From the NCBI RefSeq assembly GCF_022682495.2, contig NC_071389.1, positions 180,588,556-180,652,555 on the forward strand: a stretch of 64,000 bases of DNA, in the 5' to 3' direction. Origin of the DNA: Desmodus rotundus. Lineage: Eukaryota; Chordata; Mammalia; Chiroptera; Phyllostomidae. The notes beneath the pieces are model-generated. The model did not search any database, was not told where the DNA came from, and was given only the letters and a program-made list of their open reading frames with translations. Positions 1 to 12,085 of this stretch are shown here, one piece after another. The position numbers and the translations under genes are program-made. The first letter of the stretch is position 1, and each line of letters starts with the position of its first letter.

Positions 1-159
1 GCGGGCAGATGGCCTGAACGTTGAGGTGGTTGTGTCTTGACAACATGCATTGAGATGTGACTTCACTATTGGCCTTGGAATTCAGTATAACTTGGGATCT
101 CCCAGAGTGTATCCTGGGGACACATATGTTTGGGAAGCTGTACAGTCTCTCGCTCTCAT

Positions 160-330
160 GTAGGTTCATGGTGATCAAGAACATTTTTTAAAAAAACATC
201 TGGAAAAGTTAAAGCACGCACAAAAATAGAATAGTGTAATGCAACCCCATGCACCCTTCACGTCGCTTCAGTTACCAGCCCTTAGCCAGTCTTTTACTGG
301 CACGTTCGAGGCTCTGAGAAGCCCTGTAAC
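160..330. repeat. Possible old LINE-1 fragment
   Basis: The stretch with 'aatagtgtaatgcaacccca' followed by 'tgcacccttcacgtcgcttc' resembles a motif common in 3' regions of old mammalian LINE-1 elements. Ends and orientation cannot be fixed by eye, and a RepeatMasker run would decide. Confidence 0.3.
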
Positions 331-3300
331 AGAGAAATCTGTTTCAGCTAACATGTTTCAAACTCCTTTAACTACACTATCTTTTTTTAGTTACCACTCA
401 AAAACTTGAACTTGCTTTTGTGTATTGAGCAAGGACCACAAGCCCACCCCTACTGATACAGAAGATGAGGGGCTTGGTCCAAGGGTACAGGAAAGCAGGG
501 CTGTCATCTGAGCTCTCTGTGAGCCCAGTGTCCCCAACCCCCAGCTCACAGCCTAGGGAAGAGACAGAAGCAAGGAGGTAACTGCTGTGATGGGGAGGCT
601 GTGCACACTCTGCGGTGAGAGTGGGCCTGGCAGCAGCCCCAGCATGCAGCGGGGCGCTAGGCAGGGTGAGGTGTAAAGCTAGGAGTGGCAAGAGCAAAAT
701 CACCTGAGGGATCTAAAAGAGAGAAACCCAGGGGGAACTGGTGAGAAAATGGAGAGACTGGTGGGTTAGTCATCACTTTAGTGGGCGGGTGTGCCTGTTA
801 AGGTTCCCGGAAACTGTGGGGAGTGTGTGAGCGATGGGTGGGGGGAATCATTAGTGGGGCCAGAGTTGGGGCTGGATTAAGTGCCATTATCCTCTGGGGT
901 TTCTTCTCTGGCCAGTCTATGAAGACTGCTGAGGGCAACTGCTTCCTCTTCTCTCCTTGTGCTTGTGGGGTTGGGTGAGTGCAAGGAGCTGGAATCTGCT
1001 GAGATCTGCCCAGGTGGGTGTGTCCCCACCCGCCCCAGGAGCAGGTCCTTCCAGCCAAGCCCAGAACAGGCAGCGGAAGCCAGCTCGGGGCAGCGGCAGA
1101 GCTCAACAGGGACACAGGTATGGGGGCACAAGGGGCAGCACCTCTCTTTTACAAATGAGGGACATGGGGGGGGATGGAGGTGAGGGTGGGCCATGGACCC
1201 CTGGGAAATTTTTGTGAGTAGTGTAAAAACTAAAAGGGGCTGCCTCAGGCAGAAGGACTTTACCAGACAGAGGTCGCACCCGGGAATGCCCCTCTGAAGC
1301 TTAAAGCCCTCCCACACGGGGGCACCTCGGGAGGCTGTGTGCTCCCCTTCATTCTTTAGGCCCCACTGTCATGCTGAGCCCTGGGCTTCCCAAGGCCACT
1401 GAGGAGGGTCTCCTAGGGATGATTTCCAACCTTTTCTTACTCTCAGTTAATGCTTAACCCCTCATGGCCACTCACCTTCCAGGGCCAGGCCCTCTGCTAG
1501 ATGACAGTGAACTTACCCAATGAAACACCATGAACGGCCTCACTGGCACAAATGCGTGCTTATGGTGGTTCTTCCAGGCTAACCAAGGCGTGCTTTAATG
1601 TGGTCTTTGAGAAACACTGACCTAACCTAATGCGTTCATCTCTATAAGAGGATTAGACAAGGTGATTTCTAATGTCCCCATAGCTCTAGTAGAATGTGGC
1701 TCCTGGGCGACAAGAGGGGGATGACATTTCAGATATTGAGCACAGGGGGGGATGTTTGAGGATGGGCAAGGCCTTGTGATACCTTTTCATCACACCAATG
1801 AGGGAGGCTCCCTATCACCTATGTTGATGGGGGCTTCCCTGAAAGAAAGGGATCTCCTACCTGATTGTACCTCCAGATGAAATTGTAGCCCTAAGGGGAG
1901 ATGGAGGCAAGGATTGAGGGGGGAACAGAAACTTATACCTCCAAGCCTCACTTCTTGGCCACTCAGAGACACTGGAGTCCAACTCTGTCTGTGTCTGATG
2001 CCGTCAGCTCTCCCCACCTTACTGCCCCCCAGTGTACGCTTCAAAATGGAAGCCTTATGTGCCCAGGCCCATGGGGAAGGAGACAGCAAACGGGTGAGGG
2101 CAGAAGCCAGTGGTACACACGCACACAGTGCTGCCAGGGTTTAGGGCAAGACCAACAAGGTCAAAAGCCTGCAGGATACTCTCCAAGGCAGGCCTCAGCC
2201 AGGCCCCTCAGCCAGGTAAGAGGCATGCAGACCTCTCAGAGCACAGGGCCAGGACAGCTGTCTGAGTGAGTTCTCTTGATGGGGATTTTATTTCCTGTTT
2301 TTCCAGCTCTTACACGAAGGGCGAAGGGAAATGTGCAGGTGAGGAGGTGTCATCCCCACATTCGGGAAACTAATTATTGAGCTGCAGGCCACCTTTGCTT
2401 TCTGCCTTTTCCCAGAAAAAAATAAATGAGAGAGATGAGATCAGAATACCTAGAGTGGAAGAAGATGTGTCTGGGGGTGATGTGGAAAAGGCAGCAGGAG
2501 ACAGGCTCAGGTAGAGGGTGGGGACTGGAGCAGGAATTTTGGTTGGAGCAAGCAGAGCAGGCCTGGACGGCCTGGGATGACCTCCGGGGGCTTGTGCCAG
2601 ACAAGGCACAGCCCCTGGTGCCTCTGTGTGCTTGATGCTTTCTTTGCCCTTAGGGCTGCGTCTGCCCTTCCTCCCGGGACCGGTTGTCCATGCCTCCATG
2701 CATACTTGTGTGTTACAGGGTGTGCAGCAACACTGATTGACAGGTTATTAGGGGTCTGGTGTGCACATCTCATAGGGTACCCACCTCTACCTCTGTGTGT
2801 CCTTGCATGGCCATGTGTGTGGAGTTGGTATGTTTACGTTACCACCTCTGAGTGTGTCGAGGTGACTGAGCCTATGCAGGCTTCCATGTCCTGTTCCTCC
2901 TTCTCCCCAGTGTCCATTCTTTTCTGGGCTGCTGTTTCTTTACTTCCTACATTTCCCCCACAATCTGACCTCTCCCTCAAGGCAGGGTTGGGGAGAGGCC
3001 AGGCTGCCCCTTCCCAACACCTAGAACCCTCCTTGCATTTCCTGTTTGCCTCCTTTTTGGCAGCTTTTTCCATCTTGCCATCTGGCCTGGCACTCTGCCT
3101 ATTCAGCTCCACTGACGGGAGCCTCAGGGAACAGCGGATGGGGTGGGGACCGGGGCAGGGGCCTGGCAGCTCTCAGCACTCAGCTCGGGCTGCTCTGTGT
3201 AAGGCTGTCAGAAGGGAATGACTTTTTGACAAATAGGCCCCACTATAAAGAAACCCAAGGACTTTCTGTTGGAATGAGAGCGCTGCCATCTGCTTTATGA

Positions 3301-3600
3301 AAAGATTCCTAACTTTACCTTCAAGTAACAGCTCATGTAATACATTTTGGTCTGTTTAACATTGTAACTTTGTCAACTGAAAGACTTGAAATGCTTGGAA
3401 AATAATTGTTCATTCACTCATTCAATGTCTATAGTATGTGCCCCCTAGTTGTAACATGTATTGATTTTCCAAGTAATGGTTAAGAATGATAAAGTGTTAC
3501 TGTAATTATAGTGTGAACTGTTAATGAAATTTATGCAGCAATATGTAACTAATACATATTTTAATCTTTGAGGCATAAAATAAATAGGTCAAGAGTTACC
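331..3600. other. Gene-poor stretch, probable LPAR5 5' region
   Basis: I find no convincing coding exon on either strand; the open frames are short and lack conserved motifs. By synteny with human, where LPAR5 has 5' non-coding exons spread over several kb toward ACRBP, this stretch probably lies in the LPAR5 upstream or 5' intronic region, but no non-coding exon can be pinned down from the sequence alone. Confidence 0.4.
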
Positions 3601-3623
3601 TGTTCTACAAAATATTGAAAAGC

Positions 3624-3760
3624 ACCCTGTCCTGATATGCCAAGGTTGTAGGGTTGATCTCCAGTCAGGGTATATATAAGAAGCAACCAGTGAATGCATT
3701 GAAATAAAAAAAAAGAAAAGAAAAGAAGAAGTGGTTAGTTGTAAAAAAAAAAAAAAAAAA
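3624..3760 (+). repeat. Bat tRNA-derived SINE relic (VES-like)
   Basis: The words 'cctgatatgccaaggttgta' and 'aagaagcaaccagtgaatg' match the better preserved SINE at 51012-51223. An A-rich tail with 'aaaagaaaag' follows. The 5' half is degraded. Confidence 0.65.
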
Positions 3761-4274
3761 AAAAAACAGAACAAAACGTGGTTAGCTGACTGGATTGATA
3801 CGAGATGTTAGAACAGAATTACACACTGGGCAAGCATGGGGGGAGGGGCACACCGGGTAAACATGGGCCCAGCAGCCAATGAATGCCACAATGCCTGCTA
3901 AGTAAAGAGACTGAAGTGTGCATGAGCTTGGGAAGAAAAGCAGTGGAAGATGTGGCCCCCACCCTAGGATCCTACCATCTAGTTGGGGAAATGGAACAAA
4001 TAGACATAAAACAACCTGAGGAGTGTGAAGCAGCAAGCTAAGTGCTTAAGTGGAACTTGTGAGGAGGGACATATTTGTGTGTGTGAAAGAGAGACGAGCC
4101 CACATTACCAGTGTTTGAAGTGGGAGGAAGAAGTGAATTATTAATAAGTATGTGTTTCAATTAGACAAATGAGGAAGTAAAATGATTTATCTACTAGCAC
4201 AGGTTTCATACAGGTACCTGTAAAAGAGCAGGGGCTCTGTGCAGTGTCCATCCTCGTCTCCAGCCACCCGCTCT

Positions 4275-4495
4275 TATTGGAAGTAGCACCAGACAGCTTG
4301 GACATTGGAGCCAGGAGGTCCTGGGTTTGAATCCTGACTTCACTCCTCACTGACCGAGCTCTTGAATAGTTTCCTTTCCTGTAAAAATGAGCATAAACAC
4401 TGACTTCAAAGGGCTGTTGGGAGGATTAAAGATTATGCATATCAAATACCCCAGGATATGGTGAACGATCAGTAAATAACAGCTATTTCACTCAA
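4275..4495 (+). repeat. MIR SINE relic
   Basis: The sequence contains 'ggagccaggaggtcctgggt', 'ttgaatcctgacttcactcc', 'tttcctgtaaaaatgagcat' and 'ggctgttgggaggattaaag' in the order of the mammalian MIR consensus, on the + strand. It is strongly diverged, as expected of an ancient element. Confidence 0.7.
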
Positions 4496-4880
4496 CATTT
4501 ATTGCCATTGACGTAGATGCTGGTGATACAAAGATGAATAAGTCACAGTCCACAGCCTCTCCCACAGTCTAGTGGGAGGTGCACACGAAGAACAGCTAAT
4601 TACAATACAGGTGGGAATGGCTATGATAAACCTGCACACCGAGTGGGAGCGCCAGTGAGGGGACCACATCTGCCTTGTAGGGAATGAGGGAGTCAGGAAA
4701 GGCTTCACGTAGTCCTAAGAGGTGACTGAGTTTGCCAGCTGGAGAATGAGAAGAAGTTCATTCCAAATTGAGGAAACAGCAGGTGCAAAGGCAGAGTCCT
4801 GAGAACATAAGGTATGTGCAAAATTATTATTTTGATGTAATTGGAGCAAAGGAGCATGGGAAGTGGGGCATGTGTCAGGA
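4495..4880. repeat. Ancient interspersed repeat, probably LINE-2-like
   Basis: The phrases 'caacatttattgcc', 'ggtgatacaaagatgaataa' and 'aacagcaggtgcaaaggc' are typical of widespread old mammalian repeats. A similar block occurs at 43545-44070. I cannot name the family with certainty. Confidence 0.4.
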
Positions 4881-5204
4881 AAAGAGCCTGGTTTTATTTG
4901 CTTTTCAGCATGTTTAAACCCCATTTAGTGTTACTTTCACTGCTGAATTTGGTATTTTGCAGAGTAAGTGTTTCTTTATTCCCTTTAACTGTTCTACCTC
5001 TTACAAGTCTTAAACTGCTGATAGTCATGGTTGGAAGGAGGACAAATGAACAGAAAACCCACAAGAAAATTTGTTACGGCCAGGTTTACAACTTGGTTCC
5101 ATGTAAGAATTCAAGCAGTTTCTTTTGAATGGAAGAAGTCCAGTGTCTTAGGATAATTGCTTGGGGTCTCCGGACAACTTTGCTCCCTGAGGTGGCATGG
5201 GTGT

Positions 5205-5665
5205 CACAATGGCCAAGAGGTAGAAAAACCCAAGCAACCAATGACAGAAGAATGGGTAAACTAAATGTGATATACGAATACATGTTGTTCAGCCGTAAAA
5301 AATGACTGCCGTTTGATACGTGCTACACCACGGATGGACTTTGAAAACTTTATGCTAAGGGAAATAAGCCAGATACAAAGGGACAGATATTATTATATGA
5401 CTCCACCCATATGAGGCATCTGGAATGGGTGAATTCATAGAGACAGAAAGTAGAACAGAGGTTACCCATGGCTGGCGGGCGGGGGTGGTGGTAGAATGCA
5501 GTTATTGTTTCATGGGTATAAAGTTGTTTGGGATGGTGAAAAAATTCTGGAAATAGTGGTGGCAGCTACACAACATTGTGAATGTACTTAATGCCACAGT
5601 ACATTTCAAGATGGGTACCATGGTAAATATTAAGTTAGGTCTATTTCACCACACACAGAGAATAG
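5205..5665 (+). repeat. LINE-1 3' fragment
   Basis: The words 'aagaatgggtaaactaaatg', 'gttgttcagccgtaaaaaat', 'tatgctaagggaaataagcc' and 'tattatatgactccacccat' follow the order of the mammalian L1 ORF2 end and 3' UTR, + orientation. It is 5'-truncated and broken by many changes. Confidence 0.7.
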
Positions 5666-6384
5666 ATAGCATCTGGGTAGCTCCTGTAGCCTGGTGGCAT
5701 TAAGAAACCGTGTCCTGTTGTCTGTCTCCTCTACCTCTTAGCCATACCCTCTGTCTGCCACCTGCTGCCTGAGGACTGCAGCAGCTGCACTCTGCTCTCT
5801 CCAGAAGCCTCATCAGCACCCCTGGTACTTTCTCACCTCACAGCCTTGCTCTCTTGGCTTAGGGTCCCCTTGGAACCTTCACTACCAAACCACCATCTCC
5901 CCTCTATCACAGAACCCCATCTGGGAAGTTCTCTAGTTGGAAAAGCTCAACCCACAGGTTGTTTGCCCGGGTAGAACTCTGCTGCTTGTTTGCCCAGCCT
6001 GTGAGCCCTGTTATATCACCATCCCCACCTTACAGCTGTGGAAACTTAGAGGTCAAACAAGCAAGGTGAACTCAGGGCACTTTGAGCACAAACCCAGCTC
6101 ACAAAGGAGCAACAGTGGATGTGATGGGTGAGGCTGGGATGTTGTACTGTGTACTTGGAGCTTGAACTTCATTGTTAGGTAATGGGGAGTCAACAGAGTG
6201 CCTGTTCCAGGGGAGGTGCTGTATAGCACTTGTCACCACCTGATGTAACATCTTCTTACTTGTACTTTTATTACCCGTCACCCTCCAGTGGAATGAAAGT
6301 ACGTGGGGGCAAGACCTTTGTTTTGTTCATTGCTGTGAACATACCTGTGAAAGCCCAAACACTTTCCATATATCATGTCATTTA

Positions 6385-6560
6385 ACCTAAAAACCTCATG
6401 AAGGAGCCCCCTTCTTCTCCCCTGCCCCCCCCCCCTCAGGTAAGGAAAATGAAGTTCAAAGCGATTAAGTCACTATTCTGTGGACAAAAGCTAGGCAAAT
6501 CAGCAAAGCCAGGATTTAAACCCAAGCAGTCTGGCACTGTGTTCTACAGCCTTGCTATAG
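6385..6560 (-). repeat. MIR-like relic
   Basis: The order 'aacctcatgaaggagccccc', 'ggtaaggaaaatgaagttca' and 'gccaggatttaaacccaagc' is that of a reverse-oriented MIR (an element's 'tttcctcatctgtaaaat' read backwards). A poly-C run interrupts it. A short L2-like remnant, 'gggggcaagacctttgtttt', lies just upstream near 6305. Confidence 0.5.
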
Positions 6561-6707
6561 AAAGCTACTCTGGCCAAATGAAAGGTGGGGTAAAGACCTG
6601 AGACTGAGAAAAGACTCAAGAGGCCAGCAGGTTTAGCTAGATAAGCATAGGTGTCTTAGGCCCTGCCCTTGCATAATTTTGACTTCGGGCTTGCCTTCCT
6701 ATTCCAG

Positions 6708-6913
6708 GTCTGCAGATGATGAAGCTCTGACCAAAGGCATCCACCCCCTTGGCAGCCATCTGCCCTGCAGCCATAGCCCACACTCTCATGCCCTGCCTCT
6801 GCTCGCTTTGGGACTGTCTCTGTGCAGCCTCCAGGGCCCCTGTTCTGGAGATAAATGTGATGCCGGGACCCTGATGATGCCCCGGGCCTAGCTCCTTGGC
6901 ACACTTTGGCATG
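6708..6913 (+). other. LPAR5: LPAR5 5' UTR portion of the coding exon
   Basis: A pyrimidine-rich acceptor 'cttgccttcctattccag' ends at 6707, so the coding exon probably starts at 6708. The leader contains upstream ATGs: a minimal ATG ATG AAG CTC TGA at 6716-6730 and a 28-codon frame at 6788-6874. Both close before the main start. The acceptor is inferred from sequence only. Confidence 0.45.
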
Positions 6914-8029
6914 ATGTTGGCCAACTCCTTCGCCAATACTTCTACCAACAGCTCTGAGCTCGCGTGCCCTGACTACCGGAACACCCACCGCCTGCACATG
7001 GTGGTCTATAGCCTAGTGCTGGCCACAGGGCTCCCGCTCAACGCACTGGCCCTCTGGGTCTTCTTGCGTGCTCTGCGTGTGCACTCAGTGGTGAGCGTGT
7101 ACATGTGCAACCTGGCGGCCAGTGACCTGCTCTTCACCCTATCGTTGCCCGTGCGCCTCTCCTACTATGCGCTGCACCACTGGCCCTTCCCGGACCTCTT
7201 GTGCCAGACGGCAGGCGCTATCTTCCAGATGAATATGTACGGCAGCTGTATCTTCCTGACTCTCATCAACATTGACCGCTACGCTGCCGTCGTGCACCCG
7301 CTGCGGCTGCGCCACCTACGGCGGCCCCGCGTGGCGCGGCTGCTCTGTCTGGGAGTGTGGGTGCTCATCCTGGTGTTCGCAGTGCCCACTGTGCTCGTGC
7401 ACAAGCCTTCGCCCTGCAGCTCCCAAGGCCTCCGTGTCCGCCTCTGCTTTGAGAGCTTCAGCGAAGAGCTGTGGAAGGGGGGACTGCTACCGCTCGTGCT
7501 GCTGGCCGAGGCGCTGGGCTTCCTGCTGCCGCTGGTGGCCGTGGTCTATTCATCCAGCAGGGTCTTCTGGACCTTGGCGAGGCCCGACGCCACGCAGAGC
7601 CTGCGGCGACGGAAGACAGTGCACCTCCTGCTGGCCAACCTGGTGATCTTCCTGCTGTGCTTCATGCCCTACAACGCCACGCTGGCGGTCTATGGGCTGC
7701 TGAGGAGCAACCTGGTGGTGGTGAGCCAGGCGGCCCGTGATAAGGTGCGCGGGGTGCTGATGGTGATGGTGCTGCTGGCTGGCGCCAACTGTGTTCTGGA
7801 CCCGCTGGTATATTACTTCAGTGCCGAGGGTTTCCGCAACACCCTGCGTGGCCTGGGCTCTCCTTTCCGGCCCAGCACCTCGGCCACCAACGGGATTGGA
7901 GGGACGCTTGCCCAACGGCCTTCTGAGACCACCCACGCCACGAGGTCTGCTGCCACCAGCCAAGGACTGCTCCCACATTCCAATCCTGGGACGCCCTTCA
8001 CCCAGTGTCCTGAGGATTCTGTCCTCTGA
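6914..8029 (+). CDS. LPAR5: Lysophosphatidic acid receptor 5 (GPR92), class A GPCR
   Basis: This single-exon frame encodes 371 residues (human LPAR5 is 372 as I recall). LPAR5 is a plasma-membrane receptor for lysophosphatidic acid and related lipids, coupling to G12/13 and Gq. The sequence shows a short extracellular N-terminus with N-glycosylation sequons (NTS, NSS), then seven hydrophobic segments. TM3 ends in DRYAAVV (the DRY motif), TM2 holds NLAASDL, TM6 holds the FMPY core, and TM7 has DPLVYYF in place of NPxxY, a feature of this receptor subgroup. Start choice: ATG at 6914 gives MLANS, matching the human N-terminus. An in-frame ATG at 6911 directly precedes it, and the frame stays open to a TTG at 6896. 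The exon is GC- and CpG-rich. The C-tail is serine/threonine-rich and ends DSVL. A long antisense frame here is a shadow. Confidence 0.97.
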   Translation: MLANSFANTSTNSSELACPDYRNTHRLHMVVYSLVLATGLPLNALALWVFLRALRVHSVVSVYMCNLAASDLLFTLSLPVRLSYYALHHWPFPDLLCQTAGAIFQMNMYGSCIFLTLINIDRYAAVVHPLRLRHLRRPRVARLLCLGVWVLILVFAVPTVLVHKPSPCSSQGLRVRLCFESFSEELWKGGLLPLVLLAEALGFLLPLVAVVYSSSRVFWTLARPDATQSLRRRKTVHLLLANLVIFLLCFMPYNATLAVYGLLRSNLVVVSQAARDKVRGVLMVMVLLAGANCVLDPLVYYFSAEGFRNTLRGLGSPFRPSTSATNGIGGTLAQRPSETTHATRSAATSQGLLPHSNPGTPFTQCPEDSVL

Positions 8030-8770
8030 ACGCACAAAGGGCCCTAGCACGGTTACATCCATCTCCATCCCCTCGCGCTTCTCACACTTGGAAGACTTGC
8101 GCGGTGTGCATACTTGCAGGGTGCATACATGAGGGAGGTGAATCAGACACTTGGATTTCTGCATAGCAACTTCAGCTCATAAATGCAGAAGGAGCAAAGT
8201 GTGGGAACAAGGGGCACAAGGAAGGACGAGTGCTGTTGGAAATGTCTTTAAATTGGTGGTGATGGTGAGCGTAGGAAAGACCTCTTTTCCAGTCCGTAGG
8301 AAGTGATGCTGTGAGCCTGCCAATACAGAGGCAGACGACTGAATGAAACACTGGGCCTTGAAACACTGCTGAGAGCTGGTAGATGGAGCAGAAAATGGGT
8401 GTCCTGGATTTAGACTGACCACAGCAGTCTTATGGCCATAGATGCCACCCACATTTCATTTCCACCTCTGCTTCCCCTGCCTGGCATTGAGGCCATAATA
8501 TGAGAGTGTATTGGATACGGACAGAACAGGTTTCCTTTTTGTTTAGAGGATTGTAACAAATTAGACCTGACCCCCAACATGGGATGGTTGGGGCAGGGCA
8601 AAACTGTGAGGTTTTCTTCCTCCAAAATCTTGGTCCTTTTTCCCCTTTCTGAGTCTTATCCTTAAACTTTAACCCCGTCCAAGACCTCCTCCAATCTAGG
8701 TCTTAAGTCTCCCCCCTCCCCCCACCCCTGCTTCATCTACAATAAGGAAACAATTGTTTGTGCTAACGTA
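8030..8770. other. LPAR5 3' UTR and downstream, no recognised element
   Basis: This follows the LPAR5 stop directly and probably includes its 3' UTR. I see no canonical AATAAA here, so the 3' end cannot be placed. No coding or repeat signature was recognised. Confidence 0.4.
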
Positions 8771-9272
8771 GCAGTTCTTAAACTTTTTGGTCTCAGATCC
8801 TTTTACACTCCTAAAAACTGAGGATTCCAAAGAGCTATTGCTTATACTTTACCATATTAGAAATTAGATACTCACCATATTAGAAATTAAAACGAAGCTT
8901 TTAAAACAAATTCATAAGCACACATTTCATTAGCTGTGAGCGCAATGATATCATCATATTTCATGAAGCCTTTGGAAAACCCCCCTGTACACTTGTGAGG
9001 GAACGAGAGTGAAAAGAACAAATGACTGGTGCAGTCACACTGCTGTCCTCATCAGCTTCAGAACTCCACAGGGGCAGAGTTCTGTACCCATCGCATTTTG
9101 ACAAGAAACAAAAATGCTTCAGCGCTTGCTCAAGACTCGTCAGTTTCGGCACTATCACTGAGTTTCGGAAGGAAAAACTGACGAGTACCGACGTACCATT
9201 GCATTATGAAAGTAGTTTTGACCTCGTGGACTCCTCAAAGAGTTGGTCCTCAGATCACACTTTGAGAACCAT
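8771..9272. repeat. hAT-type DNA transposon relic
   Basis: The block opens with 'gcagttcttaaactttttgg' and closes with 'cacactttgagaaccata'. These are imperfect inverted ends of the CAGTGGTTCTCAAA class seen in mammalian hAT (Charlie-like) elements. Internal words such as 'gtctcagatccttttacact' and 'agtagttttgacctcgtgga' fit such a family. No transposase survives and no clear 8-bp duplication was found. Confidence 0.6.
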
Positions 9273-9699
9273 ACCTATACTAAATTAGAGTAATACAGTA
9301 TTAGAGCTCATGGGTAACTTCTTCCTAGGGCATTCTGTATACATTGTCTTTTATGGGAGAGAGCAATGCTCACCAAATCAATTGCTAAGTGTAGTCCTTA
9401 AGGCTTGGGGTTTGAGGGTGGGTGGGGGACAGTAGGAGCTGCACACAAAAAGGGACACTGCCTTGGGCTTCCCTGAGCAGCAGCCCTAAGGTAGGGGTGG
9501 AACTAATTAAGCAAACACTCAAGAGGAGGGGTGGAGCTTCTCCTGGGAGGGAAAAGGGACTGTGCCACAGCCGGAAGAGAAGAGTTCACAGAGCAGTTTA
9601 GAGTGCCATGGGAGCACAGGAGTAGGCTGGCTGTTCTTAGCAAGCTGGAGGCAAGGGAAATGGAAGACTGGTTTAATGAGCCACCTACTGCTTTCTTTC

Positions 9700-10140
9700 C
9701 TCTATTTTTTTTTCCTTAAGATTTTATTTATTTAGCCCTGGCTGGTGTGGCTCAGTGGATTGAATGGAGGCCTGCGAACCAAAGGGCTGCTCACCAATTC
9801 CACTCCCAGTCAGGGCACACGCCTGGGTTGCGGGCCAGGTCCCCAGTTGGGGGCATGCGAGAGGCAACCACACATTGACGTTTCCCTCTCTTTCTTTCTA
9901 CCTCCATTCCTGCCTCTCTAAAAATAAATAAATAATCTTTTAGAGAGGTGGGAAGGGAGGGAGAAAGAGACGGTGAAAAACATTGATGTGAGAGAGAAAC
10001 ATCACCTGGTTGCCTTTGTACATGCCCCAAAGGGGGACCAAAACTGCAACCCAGGAAGGTGCCCTGGCCGGGAATCAAACTGGTAACCTTTTGCTTTGGG
10101 GGACGACGCCCAACCAACTGAGTCATACGGGTCAGGGCCC
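9700..10140 (-). repeat. VES-type SINE (minus), split by a second SINE
   Basis: The tail 'aagattttatttattta' (about 9718-9735) is separated from the body ('agagaggtgggaagggaggg', 'gggaatcaaactggtaacct', 'ccaactgagtcatacgggtc', ending 'agggccc' at 10140) by the plus-strand SINE at 9736-9941. Confidence 0.8.
9736..9941 (+). repeat. VES-type SINE nested in an older one
   Basis: The head 'ccctggctggtgtggctcag' (tRNA-derived A box) is followed by 'cccagtcagggcacacgcct', 'gagaggcaaccacacattga' and a tail 'ctctaaaaataaataaataa'. It sits inside the tail of the minus-strand SINE, so it inserted later. Confidence 0.85.
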
Positions 10141-11034
10141 TCTTTTTTTATTTATTGATTTTTTAAATAAGAGACAGTTTATTTAGAAAGTCACAGAGGT
10201 AGAAGAAATGGGCTCAAGAAACAAGTCACAGGGGCAAAAGAGGGGCCCTTGGAGCTTAGGAGAGAGGAAGGTAAAGGTAACACTCCTGGAGTGGCAGGGG
10301 GGAGAAGAGAGGGAGGGGAAGCGCACAGGTGTGCTTCTGGGAGGGAGAGTTCCTGTTTTCTTCCCTCTTACAGGAGTTGGGAGCTGGGAGGAGTTGCAGA
10401 GTTGGCACTATGACATCTTGAGGCCCTGACATCAGTGAGAGAGTTATTGCCATTAATGTATCTTGTACGCACTTCTGTGTCTGTCTCTCTCAATGCTGTA
10501 TGCTTGTGCGTGTGCACACACACGGCAGTGTCAGGGTTTTTCCTGTGTGTATTTCTGTGTTTAAGTTTGGTATAAGCCTTTTGTGTGTCTTTATGTCACC
10601 TGTCCAGATGGTGATTTACAGGGATAAAATGACCCCTGGTGGCCAAAGCTGAGAACTGACCCAGATTCCTCAGAGACAGCCTTGAAGTCTGGGCCTTCTA
10701 CCACCCGGCTGGAGGTTAGAGTCCTGGACCCAGCCCTTACCTCCTGATGCTCTAGAAGAGGCCTGATGGTTAGCACCTGCTCCATCTTGCTTCATCCTTA
10801 GAGTTCAGGACCCATGCCCTTCTAACCCTGGGAGCGCCAAACATAGCTTAGTCCAAAGTCTCAGTGCATTGCCCTATCCAAACAGAACTGAACACAATTT
10901 TAAAAAATTACTCGACTATTTTTATATGCTGATATGTGAATGAATTCCAAAGTAATTAAAACTCATGTAGCAAGTATCTTCTACATACTACATAATTTGC
11001 TTATTCATTCTAGTATATTGTGTCTCCTCTGCCT

Positions 11035-11160
11035 CCCTAGGTAGAATGTAAGCTCCCTGGGGGCAGGGATTTGGGGTTGATTCTCTGATGTACCCCCAAC
11101 ATCTAGAATGGCACTTAGCACGAAAGAAGTGCTCAATAAATACGTGTTGAATGATGAGTT
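11035..11160 (+). repeat. LINE-2 3' end
   Basis: The sequence 'gtaagctccctgggggcagg', then 'aatggcacttagcac', then 'gtgctcaataaatacgtgtt' is the classic L2/MIR-shared 3' end on the + strand. Confidence 0.75.
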
Positions 11161-11307
11161 GGGTCTTCCTATGAAGTAGTTTACTACCTAGTGGGGACCA
11201 AAGAACAAATCAACAGTAATTACTATTCAAGACAGAGGATGCAAAAATGCAGGGTAAGGTGTTGGCAGTTAATTTAGTGGGCGATGGGAAGCTCCTGAAG
11301 GTTTTCT

Positions 11308-11558
11308 TTTAATTTTAAAAATTTTATTCATTGATTTAAAAAAATTTTTTATTGTTATTCAATTACAGTTGTATGCCTTTTCTCATTGATTGATTTTTAG
11401 AGAGAGAGGAAGGGAAAGAGCGAGAGAAACATCGACCTGTAGCTCCACCTACCCAGGCTCATTGGTTGATTCCTGTATGTGCCCCAACTGGGGATTGAAC
11501 CCGAAAACTTGGCATATTGGGACAATGCTCTAACCAACTGAACCACCTGGCCAGGGTC
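11308..11558 (-). repeat. VES-type SINE (minus) with a tiny L1 3'-end insert
   Basis: The SINE body 'gagagaggaagggaaagagc' through 'ccaactgaaccacctggcca' is minus-oriented. Its tail is interrupted at about 11335-11385 by 'tttttattgttattcaatta' and 'cagttgtatgcctttt', the same words that begin the L1 fragment at 55864. The flanks 'attcattgattt' and 'ctcattgattgattt' look like a short duplication. Confidence 0.75.
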
Positions 11559-12085
11559 CCTGCAGGTTCTTGAGTGAAGTTTTGCTCACCCTGACATACT
11601 GTGTGGGATAAACCATAGGAAGTCAGGTGGAGAGAGTCTAAGAAGAAAGGAAGATTGGTCAGGGAGCTATTAAAATAGTCCAGGCACAGTGCGATCATAG
11701 CCTGTGGAGGTGGGTGGAGGTGGGTTTTCTCCAATGGGAAATCTCCGGTATTTAAGTTCAGGTGGACTGGGTCTGCACATTCAGTATACCTGCCCCTAGA
11801 GTTTCCATCACAGGAAGAGAGAGGCAAAAATAGGTTAAGGAGATGTGGCAGGCAGAAGAGGAATGACCAGAACCTGTCAAGTAACAGGCTGGGGAAGTTT
11901 AAGAAAACCTGTAGCCACTGCTGTTATCACAGGATTCCCCAATTACTGAGTGGGCTGTATGATGGAGACAAGATGTGGGAAATCCAAAGCCTATGTCTTT
12001 GAGTTACCCCAGTTGAGGTTTAGAGAAATCCAAAGGAGGACAATGAGAAGGAGGGAGAAGAGTATTACCAAGTTTTTCAAATGCA

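Noticed and set aside
6896..6913. LPAR5 start at the upstream TTG or at ATG 6911
   Set aside because: TTG is an unlikely start in a mammal, and the family N-terminus aligns from ATG 6914; 6911 would only add one methionine.
7550..8164. Long minus-strand frame across LPAR5
   Set aside because: It mirrors the GC-rich receptor exon, has no known domain and no splice or promoter support.
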